A stretch of 64,000 nucleotides of DNA from the NCBI GenBank assembly GCA_021201135.1, contig JAJQGT010000009.1, positions 174,715 through 238,714 of the forward strand, given 5' to 3'. Below are positions 18,827 to 28,247 of the stretch, piece by piece. Numbering within the stretch: position 1 is the stretch's first letter; every line of letters begins with the position of its first letter. Position numbers and translations under genes: made by a program. Under the pieces are notes generated by a model. That model was not told the DNA's origin. It ran no database searches and saw nothing but the letters and a program-made list of their open reading frames with translations. The stretch is from Oscillospiraceae bacterium (GTDB lineage: Bacteria > Bacillota > Clostridia > Oscillospirales > Ruminococcaceae).

Positions 18827-19072
18827 TCACGAATTCAAATAGCTCTTGACCATTTCCTGCAAAAGCTCGTCGCGATCGATGTGACGGATGAGGCTTCTTG
18901 CGTTGTTGTAGGTGGTTATATAGGTCGGGTCTTCCGAAAGAATGTAACCGACAATCTGGTTGACGGGATTATAGCCTTTTTCAAGAAGTGCCTCATACAC
19001 GATGTTGAGAGTATTCTTAATCTCGTCCTTACGATCCTGCTTTACAGAAAATGTCATTGTCTGGTCGTGCAT
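18827..19072 (-). CDS. IreB family regulatory phosphoprotein (UPF0297)
   Basis: [51 protein letters not shown]. Confidence 0.95.
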   Translation of the reverse strand: MHDQTMTFSVKQDRKDEIKNTLNIVYEALLEKGYNPVNQIVGYILSEDPTYITTYNNARSLIRHIDRDELLQEMVKSYLNS

Positions 19073-19175
19073 ATATGGTCAACTCCTTCAAAAATTTGTT
19101 CTTCGTCGATAACGATACCTCTATTATAACCCTTTGCGAGTAAAATAGCAAGAGCCTGAGCGAATTATTTTTCGA

Positions 19176-21566
19176 TTATCTGATTTCCGCGTCGATGGTC
19201 GCAAGAGCCTTCTTTACTCTCTTGAGTGCGGCGTCAGCCTGCTCGTCAGTAAGGGTTCCGTCGTGCGAACGCATGACAATCGAGAACGCAACCGACTTCT
19301 TGCCAAGGGTAATCTGCTTGCCCTTGTAGACGTCGAAGAGAGTAATCTTTTCAAGGTTCGAGCCGACAGCGTTTGCAATCATCTTCTCGAGCGTTGCAAC
19401 GGGGATTTCGTCGTCGCAGACGAGGGCTATGTCTCTCGAGATTGCCGGATACTTCGGAAGCGGCTTATAGGTCTTCTCGGGAGCGACCAAATCAAGAAGC
19501 TCGGTGATGTTGACCTTTGCGAAATATGCTCTCGTGTCGATTCCGTAGTTCGAAAGAACATCGGGATGAAGCTCGCCAAGGATTGCAAGCTGCTTGCCCT
19601 CATAGGTCATGACGGCAACACGCCCGGGATGGAAAGCGGAAACCTCGTCGAAAATGCAGTCACTGTCCGGAGCAGCATATTCGCAATCGTCGTAGCCGAG
19701 GCTCGACATGAGGTCTTCGACTGCGCCCTTGATGTCGTAGAAGTCGCAGTTATCGCCGTACATTCCGAGAGCAAGTCTCAGAGGCTCGCTCGGGAGCTCG
19801 TCGATGTTGCCGGTCGGGAGATACTCGTTTCCAACCTCGAAAAGTCTCGCCTTCGGGTTGCGGTAGTTATAATTACGAGCCAACGTCTCGCACATCGACG
19901 GCATGATTGTGGTTCTCATGACGGATGTGTCCTCGCCGAGAGGATTGGTGATGACGACACACTTACGGAGCTTCGAATCAGTGGGAAGCATTATCTTGTC
20001 GTAGTACTTCGGGGAGATGAAGGCGAATGTATTGATCTGGTTGAAGCCAAGAGCCGTGCAGGCATTCTCAACATTGAGAACAAGCTTCTGCTTCGGGGTT
20101 CTCTGGGCATCGGCAACGCCGGTGAGGATTGTTCCCTCGATATTGTTGTAGCCATAGAATCTGGCGATTTCCTCGGCGATATCAGCCTTGGATTCAATAT
20201 CGATTCTGAACGAAGGAGAATAGATAATTCCGTCCTTGACCTCGAATTCGAGCTTTTCAAGATACTTTATCATGTCCTCGGCGGGGATGTTTGTGCCGAG
20301 GAACTTGTTTGTCCAATCGGGATCGAAGGGAACGGTCACCTGAGGCTTAGTATTATAATCGCAATCAATTACGCCTCTTATCGGGTCGCCACAATCGAGT
20401 AGCTCGCAGAGCTCGAATGCCCTGAGAATTGCCGGCATACAGCCGTGAGCGTCGAGACCCTTTTCAAATCTCGCCGAGGATTCGGTTCTCATGCCGAGCT
20501 TCTTGGCGGTTCTTCTGACGGATGCGCCGTCGAAGCAAGCAGATTCGAAGACGACCGTTTCGGTGTCGTCCATGATTCCGCTGTACTCGCCGCCCATAAC
20601 TCCGGCAACGGCAACCGGCTTCTTCTCGTCGGCGATTACGAGCATTTCAGGGCTGAGTTCACGGACTACTCCGTCAAGAGTAGTGATGCTCTCGCCGGAA
20701 ACAGCGTTTCTGACTCTGATTTTGCCGCCCTCGAGATACTTGATGTCGAAAGCGTGCATCGGCTGACCGTATTCGAGCATGACATAGTTAGTGATGTCAA
20801 CAAGATTGTTGATGGGTCTTACGCCACTCGCACGAAGACGCTCACGGAGCCATCTCGGAGACGGAGCGATTCTGATATTCTTTACGACGCCGCCGATATA
20901 TCTGTGGCAGAGTTCCTGATTCTCAACCTTGACATCGAGATACTTGTTGATATCGTCCTCAACGCCCTTATACTCGGGGTACTTGTAGTTGAAGGGCTTA
21001 TTAAATGTAGCAGCCGCTTCTCTGGCGAGACCTAAAACTGAAAGGCAATCTGCACGGTTCGAGGTGATTTCGAACTCGACTGTTGTGTCGTCAAGACCGA
21101 TAGCGGCATGGATATCATCGCCCGGCTTGCAGTCCTCCTCGATTACGAACACGCCCTCTGGGTCGGCATAGGGGAAGTCGTGGGTGGTAAGTCCAAGAGT
21201 GTCCAAGCCGCAGAACATGCCGTAGCTCTCGACGCCTCTTATCTTGCCCTTCTTTATCTTGCCCTCGGGAAGGCTTGCGCCGTCCAAGGCAACGGGAACT
21301 AAATCCCCTTCTTTTACGTTCTTAGCATTGGTGACAATCTGCACCGGCTCGTCTTTTCCGATATCTACAGAGCAGACGAAGAGCGCATCGGCGTTTTCGT
21401 GCTTGCCCTTCGACAGGATTTTGCCGACGACTGTATTAGTTATTTTCGAGCCCTCTTCTTCATAACCCTCAACCTTCGAACCGGTCATGGTCATGTCATA
21501 GCAGAAGTTCTTTATCGGCTCATCTACGTCCACATAATCGTGGAGCCATTTCATTGATAAATCCAT
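19176..21566 (-). CDS. pheT: Phenylalanine--tRNA ligase subunit beta
   Basis: MDLSMKWLHDYVDV..., tRNA_bind, B3/B4, B5, FDX-ACB domains. Confidence 0.97.
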   Translation of the reverse strand: MDLSMKWLHDYVDVDEPIKNFCYDMTMTGSKVEGYEEEGSKITNTVVGKILSKGKHENADALFVCSVDIGKDEPVQIVTNAKNVKEGDLVPVALDGASLPEGKIKKGKIRGVESYGMFCGLDTLGLTTHDFPYADPEGVFVIEEDCKPGDDIHAAIGLDDTTVEFEITSNRADCLSVLGLAREAAATFNKPFNYKYPEYKGVEDDINKYLDVKVENQELCHRYIGGVVKNIRIAPSPRWLRERLRASGVRPINNLVDITNYVMLEYGQPMHAFDIKYLEGGKIRVRNAVSGESITTLDGVVRELSPEMLVIADEKKPVAVAGVMGGEYSGIMDDTETVVFESACFDGASVRRTAKKLGMRTESSARFEKGLDAHGCMPAILRAFELCELLDCGDPIRGVIDCDYNTKPQVTVPFDPDWTNKFLGTNIPAEDMIKYLEKLEFEVKDGIIYSPSFRIDIESKADIAEEIARFYGYNNIEGTILTGVADAQRTPKQKLVLNVENACTALGFNQINTFAFISPKYYDKIMLPTDSKLRKCVVITNPLGEDTSVMRTTIMPSMCETLARNYNYRNPKARLFEVGNEYLPTGNIDELPSEPLRLALGMYGDNCDFYDIKGAVEDLMSSLGYDDCEYAAPDSDCIFDEVSAFHPGRVAVMTYEGKQLAILGELHPDVLSNYGIDTRAYFAKVNITELLDLVAPEKTYKPLPKYPAISRDIALVCDDEIPVATLEKMIANAVGSNLEKITLFDVYKGKQITLGKKSVAFSIVMRSHDGTLTDEQADAALKRVKKALATIDAEIR

Positions 21567-21581
21567 CTATTTCACCCTCCC

Positions 21582-22604
21582 TCAGAACTGCTCAAGGAAC
21601 CGAAGATCGTTCTCATAGAGAAGTCTCATGTCGTTGATTCCGTATTTACGCATTGCGATTCTTTCAAGTCCCAAGCCGAAAGCGAAGCCGGAGTATACTG
21701 TTGAATCTATGCCGCAGGTCTCAAGAACCTTCGGGTGAACCATGCCGGCGCCCAAGAGCTCGACATATCCCTCGCCCTTGCACATGCTGCAGCCCTTGCC
21801 GCCGCAGTTGAAACACTGGATATCAACCTCTGCGGAAGGCTCGGTGAACGGGAAGTGGTGCGGACGGAGTCTGATTTTGGCGTCCTCGCCGTAAAGCCTC
21901 TTCATAAGAAGCTCGAGCGTGCCAATCAAATCGCCCATAGTGATGCCCTTGTCGACTACGAGAGCCTCGACCTGATTGAATATCGGGGAGTGGGTCGCAT
22001 CGACGGCGTCGGAGCGGTAAACTCTGCCGGAAGCGATAACTCTTATCGGGGGCTTGTGGTTCTCCATAACTCGGATCTGGATAGCAGAGGTCTGGGTTCT
22101 CAAGAGAACTTTATCCGAAATATAGAAAGTGTCCTGAGTATCTCTTGCGGGGTGATCCGGCGGGAGATTCAGAGCCTCGAAGTTATAATAGTCATATTCG
22201 ACCTCGGGTCCTTCGGCAATAGAGAATCCCATGCCGAGGAATATTTCTTCTACTTCATGCAAAACCGAGTTGATAGGGTGAAGATTTCCGATGTCGTGAT
22301 GATGCCCGGGAAGGGTTACGTCAAGCTTCTCCTCCTTGAGCTTCTTTGCGGCGGAGACCGCGAGGATTTCGGCGCCTCTTGCCGAAATAGCCTGCTCGAT
22401 GTTAGCGCGAATCTTGTTTGCAAGCTGTCCGACGACCGGTCTTTCCTCCGCCGGAAGAGTGGACATCTGCTTTAGAATTGCGGTAAGCTCGCCCTTCTTG
22501 CCTAAAAATCTGACACGAAGATTTTCGAGGTCTTGAGCACTCTGGTCCTTTTCGAGTTCCTCTTTCGCCCGTCTTTCGATGTCCTGAAGATCCTGATTAA
22601 TCAT
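21582..22604 (-). CDS. pheS: Phenylalanine--tRNA ligase subunit alpha
   Basis: HPINSVLHEVEEIFLGMGF..., FNCGGKGCSMCKGEGYVELLGAGMVHP. Confidence 0.97.
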   Translation of the reverse strand: MINQDLQDIERRAKEELEKDQSAQDLENLRVRFLGKKGELTAILKQMSTLPAEERPVVGQLANKIRANIEQAISARGAEILAVSAAKKLKEEKLDVTLPGHHHDIGNLHPINSVLHEVEEIFLGMGFSIAEGPEVEYDYYNFEALNLPPDHPARDTQDTFYISDKVLLRTQTSAIQIRVMENHKPPIRVIASGRVYRSDAVDATHSPIFNQVEALVVDKGITMGDLIGTLELLMKRLYGEDAKIRLRPHHFPFTEPSAEVDIQCFNCGGKGCSMCKGEGYVELLGAGMVHPKVLETCGIDSTVYSGFAFGLGLERIAMRKYGINDMRLLYENDLRFLEQF

Positions 22605-22640
22605 GATTTTATATCCTTTCTTACGAATATACGGTGTGAC

Positions 22641-22675
22641 AATAAAAAATAGCCTGTCCCACATGGGACAAGCTC
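22641..22675 (-). terminator. Putative attenuator hairpin in the pheST leader
   Basis: Reverse strand GAGCTTGTCCCATGTGGGACAGGCTATTTTTTATT between promoter and pheS. Confidence 0.6.
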
Positions 22676-22764
22676 GAAACTGCAACTATCCTGCCCTCTA
22701 CTCTCGTCGTACGATGTACGAATGTACAACATACGAATCGTCACAGCGTTTGAAATACAAAGTT

Positions 22765-22793
22765 ATTATAACACGTCGCAAAACCGATTTCAA
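22765..22793 (-). promoter_or_regulatory. Promoter for pheST (TTGAAA-17-TATAAT)
   Basis: Reverse strand TTGAAATCGGTTTTGCGACGTGTTATAAT. Confidence 0.75.
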
Positions 22794-22823
22794 CTGTTTT
22801 TTCACAAAATTTTGCAAAATAAA

Positions 22824-22857
22824 AAGAGGGCGACGCAAAACCGCCCTCTTTTTGTGA
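22824..22857. terminator. Bidirectional Rho-independent terminator
   Basis: aaaaagagggcgacgcaaaaccgccctctttttg. Confidence 0.75.
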
Positions 22858-22860
22858 AAA

Positions 22861-23490
22861 TCAAATTTTTGAATAGCCGAAGCTGTTGACGATGGCGTCG
22901 ACCTTCTGCCCTGCCTGGCACATCGGGCACTCGCGCTGAACGAATGTCTGGTAGCCGTTGATGTCGTCGGGTGTGAAGACGCTGTGAACGGGGATGCCGT
23001 TAGACTCGGAAATTGCCGAGAAGATTGAGGAGATTGCGACGAGCTCGCCGTTATAGTAGTTAAGGCACTCGATTGCACGGTTGATGGTCTTGCCGGTCGA
23101 GACGGACGAGATGAGCAGGAGCACTCTCTTGCCCCAGATCTGCTTCTGGATATTGTCGCGGAAAATCATCTGGTTGTTGGAGTTGAGCTCGGGAGTGATG
23201 ACACAAACGTCCTCGCCCTGATTAATTCCGCCCGAAGAGAGGCTCTCCGCCAGGAATGCGCCGAGCATCTCGGTTCCTTCCATGCAAATGATGGTGTCAA
23301 TCGGAGTCGAAGAATAGGTTGCGGCAATCTGAGCGGCGGCATCCTTTGCCATCTTGTGACTGGTCTTGATTTTCGTCATGTCGATGTAGTAATTGATGTG
23401 CGAGTGGTTGGTGGCAAAATGCCCGGGAATTATGCTGATTTTAATCTTGCGATTCTTTCTTGATTCAATGGTAATAGCTCTGCCTTCCAT
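22861..23490 (-). CDS. Phosphoribosyltransferase (orotate phosphoribosyltransferase-like)
   Basis: PRTase-like pattern IDTIICMEGTEMLGAFLAESL, KRVLLLISSVSTGKTI. Confidence 0.75.
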   Translation of the reverse strand: MEGRAITIESRKNRKIKISIIPGHFATNHSHINYYIDMTKIKTSHKMAKDAAAQIAATYSSTPIDTIICMEGTEMLGAFLAESLSSGGINQGEDVCVITPELNSNNQMIFRDNIQKQIWGKRVLLLISSVSTGKTINRAIECLNYYNGELVAISSIFSAISESNGIPVHSVFTPDDINGYQTFVQRECPMCQAGQKVDAIVNSFGYSKI

Positions 23491-23584
23491 AATTTTATCC
23501 TCCTATACAAAGATGGTTTCGTTGTAATGGTAATTATAGCACATTTTTTGAACGAAATCAAGAGGGGATTTGTGATTTGTTGAC

Positions 23585-23641
23585 AACCCCTCCACCACCG
23601 CCTTCGGCGGCGGTTCCCCTCCCCTTTCAGGTGAGGCTATT
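23585..23641. repeat. Palindromic repeat family, half copy
   Basis: aacccctccaccaccgccttcggcggcggttcccctcccctttcaggtgaggct; right half absent. Confidence 0.75.
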
Positions 23642-23647
23642 TTCGTT

Positions 23648-24304
23648 CTATCCAACATTAAGAATTTCCAAAATCTCCCCCGGCTCATCCACTATAAAAT
23701 CCGCTCCCGCTTCGACGAGGGATTCGCGGCTTCTGAAGCCCCATGTGCAGGCGATGCAGGGGATGCCGGCGTTGTGGGCGGTCTCGATGTCGGTGTCCGA
23801 GTCGCCGATGTGGATGGCTTCCGACTTGTCTGCACCCGACAGTTCAATCAAATGGTTCTCATAGCTCGGGTCGGGCTTTCGGGGAAAGCCCTGTCCGCTT
23901 CCGGCAACGAGCTCGAAGGTGCCGGTCGGAAAACATTCCTCGATTATCTTGCTTGCGAACTGATAGGGCTTATTCGTCAGGACATAGAGCTTAAGTCCCG
24001 AGTCCTTCAGAGCCTTCACAACCTCCGGGATGCCGTCATAAACCCGTGATTTGTCGAGATAGTGGGTGGCATAATGGTTGCAGAAGAGGTCGTGAGCCTT
24101 ATTTAAAAGCTCCTCGTCGTCACGAAGGCTTTCGGGGAGAGAACGCTTAACAAGCATAAGCGTGCCGTTGCCGACATATGAAATGTATTCTTTTGTTGTA
24201 TGTGTAGGAAGACCAAGCTCCGTAAGCGCCGCACTGACGCTGTCGCCGAGGTCTTCTGCCGTATCAACGAGAGTCCCATCGAGGTCAAAAATTACGGTTT
24301 TCAT
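23648..24304 (-). CDS. HAD family hydrolase (phosphoglycolate phosphatase-like)
   Basis: FDLDGTLVDTAEDL, HIGDSDTDIETAHNAGI. Confidence 0.92.
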   Translation of the reverse strand: MKTVIFDLDGTLVDTAEDLGDSVSAALTELGLPTHTTKEYISYVGNGTLMLVKRSLPESLRDDEELLNKAHDLFCNHYATHYLDKSRVYDGIPEVVKALKDSGLKLYVLTNKPYQFASKIIEECFPTGTFELVAGSGQGFPRKPDPSYENHLIELSGADKSEAIHIGDSDTDIETAHNAGIPCIACTWGFRSRESLVEAGADFIVDEPGEILEILNVG

Positions 24305-24306
24305 GG

Positions 24307-25470
<1,164 letters not shown>

Positions 25471-25511
25471 TTATGATACATGATTTCCCCGAGAAATGCA
25501 AGAGGAAATAT

Positions 25512-25544
25512 GAAAAACCGCACCGATTGACAAGGTGCGGTTTT
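25512..25544. terminator. Bidirectional Rho-independent terminator
   Basis: aaaccgcaccgattgacaaggtgcggttttta. Confidence 0.7.
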
Positions 25545-25573
25545 TATTGACAAGATTTTTTGGTTGTGATATA
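25545..25573 (+). promoter_or_regulatory. Consensus promoter (TTGACA-17-TATAAT) of small-peptide mRNA
   Basis: Direct match to both hexamers with 17-bp spacer. Confidence 0.85.
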
Positions 25574-25625
25574 ATACACATAGCGAGAGGCGGTCACCCT
25601 TTCCGGACGGAAAGGAGTGGTGCCC

Positions 25626-25715
25626 ATGGACATTTCAACAGTAATTCTGCTACTTGGTTTGCTGATATCGGCTATTGAATTGGGTATCAAAATAGGTCAA
25701 AACTCAAAGAAATAG
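25626..25715 (+). CDS. 29-aa hydrophobic peptide, candidate type I toxin (holin-like/TxpA-type)
   Basis: MDISTVILLLGLLISAIELGIKIGQNSKK; RBS GGAAAGGAG sequestered in CCTTTCC-GGAC-GGAAAGG hairpin; below ORF-track cutoff. Confidence 0.8.
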   Translation: MDISTVILLLGLLISAIELGIKIGQNSKK

Positions 25716-25822
25716 CCGCCCTTTGACTCATTTGTCGAAGAACAGCTACATTTCCCAACAATTATCTTTGTTCGGAGAGTGACCTTGTTGTCTGAATTGC
25801 CGTTCAGGCAACCCTCTCGCTA
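25695..25822 (-). ncRNA. Candidate antisense antitoxin RNA overlapping the toxin 3' region (RatA-like architecture)
   Basis: Converging promoter TTGACA-17-TATAAT on reverse strand; transcript would start with GCGAGAGG and run antisense to toxin 3'UTR/end of ORF; 3' end approximate. Confidence 0.7.
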
Positions 25823-25827
25823 CTTTT

Positions 25828-25856
25828 ATTATATGACACTTTCTCCTCTTTGTCAA
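25828..25856 (-). promoter_or_regulatory. Consensus promoter (TTGACA-17-TATAAT) of antisense RNA
   Basis: + strand ATTATA(25828-25833)...TGTCAA(25851-25856). Confidence 0.85.
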
Positions 25857-25962
25857 GAGGATTTTTTATGCTCATATGTAGAACATATACTTATTCACAA
25901 ACCACTCAATTCCGGTGATGAAGTACTGCTGGATGCAGATCTCGCTTTAAGCCCATGGCGGA

Positions 25963-27219
25963 TTACTGCTTTTGCTCGGTTGCGGGAGTTCTGTCGGTGA
26001 TGACGAAGAAGATTCCGCCGATTACAAACATGACGGCAAGCCCTCCGACACCATAGCTTGAGTTATCGGTAATCTGGGTGATGACGGCGACGAGAGTTGT
26101 GCCGATGAAGGAAGCGCCCTTGCCGCAGATGTCATAGATGCCGAAGTATTCGCCCGACTTCTCGGGAGGAATAATCTTTGCGAAGTAGGAACGTGAAAGC
26201 GACTGGATTGCGCCCTGGAAAAGTCCGACCGCAACGGCTAAAATCCAGAACTGATAGAGCTGTCTTAGGAAGATAGCGTAAACGACGATGAAGAAATATG
26301 CGACGATGCAGACCATGAGAAGCTTGCCTGCTTCGACCTTTCTTGAAAGTCGTCCGAAGAAGAGTGCCGCGGGGAACGCAACGAACTGAGTGACAAGAAG
26401 CGCCAGTACCAAGCCGATACTGTCGAGTCCCAGAGATTCGCCGTATGTAGTCGCCATGTCGATGATGGTGTAGACGCCGTCGATATAGAAGAAGAACGCG
26501 ATGAGGAAGAAGAGAGCCTTCTTATTGTGCCCGAGCTCCCTGAACACGCCGCCGAGACGCTTAAGGCTCGACATGACGGGCTTGTCGGTCTTCTCGACAT
26601 AGTGAACCTGCTTGTAGCTTCTGACGAGCGGAATCGCCATCGCGACCCACCAGACGGCGGTGATGACAAAGTCGATAGCCATCGCTACTCCGAGGCTTAT
26701 CGGGAGAATTCCCATAGTCTGAAGAGCATAGATTGCAATACAGATGATGAACGGCGCACAGCTTCCGATATAGCCCCAGGCATAGCCTTGGGCTGAGATT
26801 TCGTCCATGCGTTCATCGCTTGTTACATCCGTGAGCATTGAATCATAGACAACAAGGCTGAGCTGATAGGCGATTTTTGCGATTGCGAACAGGATTAAGA
26901 ACCAGAGCCACGACTGGATGAATCCGAGGGCGATACACCCGATTGCTCCAATTAGCATCGAAGCCATAAAGATTATCTTCTTGACGCCCTTGATATCCGA
27001 AGCGGTGCCGAGGGTCGGTCCCAGGATTGCAACTATAATCGTGGCAATAGACGTGGTATAGCCCCAGTATGCCAGATAGTCGGTTTCTGAGATTCCAGCA
27101 TTGTCTGCGAGAACGTGGAAGTAGATTGGCAATAGCGTCGCCACGAGCATCGTGAACGCCGAGTTTCCGACGTCATAGAGCACCCACTTTTTCTCCTGCG
27201 GAGTCATTTTAAACTTCAT
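25963..27219 (-). CDS. MFS transporter, UMF1/Vps22-like permease family
   Basis: WVLYDVGNSAFTMLVATLLPIYF; 12-TM pattern. Confidence 0.88.
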   Translation of the reverse strand: MKFKMTPQEKKWVLYDVGNSAFTMLVATLLPIYFHVLADNAGISETDYLAYWGYTTSIATIIVAILGPTLGTASDIKGVKKIIFMASMLIGAIGCIALGFIQSWLWFLILFAIAKIAYQLSLVVYDSMLTDVTSDERMDEISAQGYAWGYIGSCAPFIICIAIYALQTMGILPISLGVAMAIDFVITAVWWVAMAIPLVRSYKQVHYVEKTDKPVMSSLKRLGGVFRELGHNKKALFFLIAFFFYIDGVYTIIDMATTYGESLGLDSIGLVLALLVTQFVAFPAALFFGRLSRKVEAGKLLMVCIVAYFFIVVYAIFLRQLYQFWILAVAVGLFQGAIQSLSRSYFAKIIPPEKSGEYFGIYDICGKGASFIGTTLVAVITQITDNSSYGVGGLAVMFVIGGIFFVITDRTPATEQKQ

Positions 27220-28072
27220 AATGTCTTTCCTCCATAGCGGTAAGAATCGGAATAGATTGCCAGTCGTCGCCCTTTTCGAAGTTCCTATTGAACCATGGAA
27301 GAAGCTTCTCTTCTCCGTCAGCGAAATTCAGGAAATTGTCGCTGAGCTTAAGACAGAGCTCCTCGGCTTTTGCCATAAGTTTCTCCAGACGGAGGTTAGA
27401 ATCCTCACACTTCGGGTTGGGCTTTTTGTTGACGACCATTCCGTGCATACCCTTATAATTACCGGACGCCGCAAGGACGGAATATATCAGAAGTCGTTTC
27501 ATGTCATTCGGCGCGACCAGTAAACCATTGTACGTTACAAACGAACGAATCGCTGTTTTTGCCTCCTTCTCGGAGACAGAATCATAGAATAAAGACATTA
27601 TCCGGGCGTTCTCATCCGTCGGGTGAATATGACCCGTGAGATGATGCGTGACGGGGTTCAAGCCGTCCTTCAGCATCAGGCTCCTGTCAAACTCAACCTC
27701 TATTTCAGAGTGAGTGACACCGCTTACCTCTTTCTTTCTCTCGACATAGCCGTGGCACATGCTGTCAAGTGCAAAGTGCCCGACAAAGCCGAGGGCATAC
27801 GAGAGCCGACGGTTGCGTTCGGCTTCGTTTTCCGCCGAGTTTGCGACATCCGCGGCATTTTCGAAAAACTCCGTCGCAGGTCTTTCGTGCACGTCCGAGC
27901 CAAGCTGTCTTATCGGGTTCTTTGCAAGAGGCTTGTAATAGAAAAGAATATCCGGACCGTGAAGCCCTATCTGATAGATTTTAAGATTATTTCTGAGGAC
28001 ATCTTTTACCTCAGTAGAATAGCGGCGGAGAAGATCTCTGCCCAAAACATAATGTGCGTAGGTAGAAGGCAT
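27209..28072 (-). CDS. Zinc-dependent phospholipase C family protein
   Basis: MPSTYAHYVLGRDLL...IGLHGPDILFYYKP...GHFALDSMCHGYVE. Confidence 0.85.
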   Translation of the reverse strand: MPSTYAHYVLGRDLLRRYSTEVKDVLRNNLKIYQIGLHGPDILFYYKPLAKNPIRQLGSDVHERPATEFFENAADVANSAENEAERNRRLSYALGFVGHFALDSMCHGYVERKKEVSGVTHSEIEVEFDRSLMLKDGLNPVTHHLTGHIHPTDENARIMSLFYDSVSEKEAKTAIRSFVTYNGLLVAPNDMKRLLIYSVLAASGNYKGMHGMVVNKKPNPKCEDSNLRLEKLMAKAEELCLKLSDNFLNFADGEEKLLPWFNRNFEKGDDWQSIPILTAMEERHYEV

Positions 28073-28200
28073 TTTTATATCACCAATTTATAGCATACCA
28101 GAAATCTTCACTTGTTGCAAGTAAATTTTTATAAAATCCCGATTTATTTTGCGTTAAATCGCCGAATCCGACTCGAATCCGACGTCGGATCCGACAGATA

Positions 28201-28238
28201 AAAATTCCGTGTAGGACAACCCACACGGAATTTTTGCA
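28201..28238. terminator. Rho-independent terminator
   Basis: aaaaattccgtgtaggacaacccacacggaattttt. Confidence 0.7.
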
Positions 28239-28247
28239 AAATAATAA

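Noticed and set aside
19263-20402. 379-aa + strand ORF
   Set aside because: Antisense shadow of pheT produced by codon bias
22604-22740. T-box riboswitch in the pheST leader
   Set aside because: Leader too short and no TGGNACCGCGG antiterminator or Stem I features visible
28150-28195. Repeated GAATCCGAC / TCCGACGTCGGA palindrome upstream of the MATE terminator
   Set aside because: Too short and isolated to support a regulatory claim without comparative data
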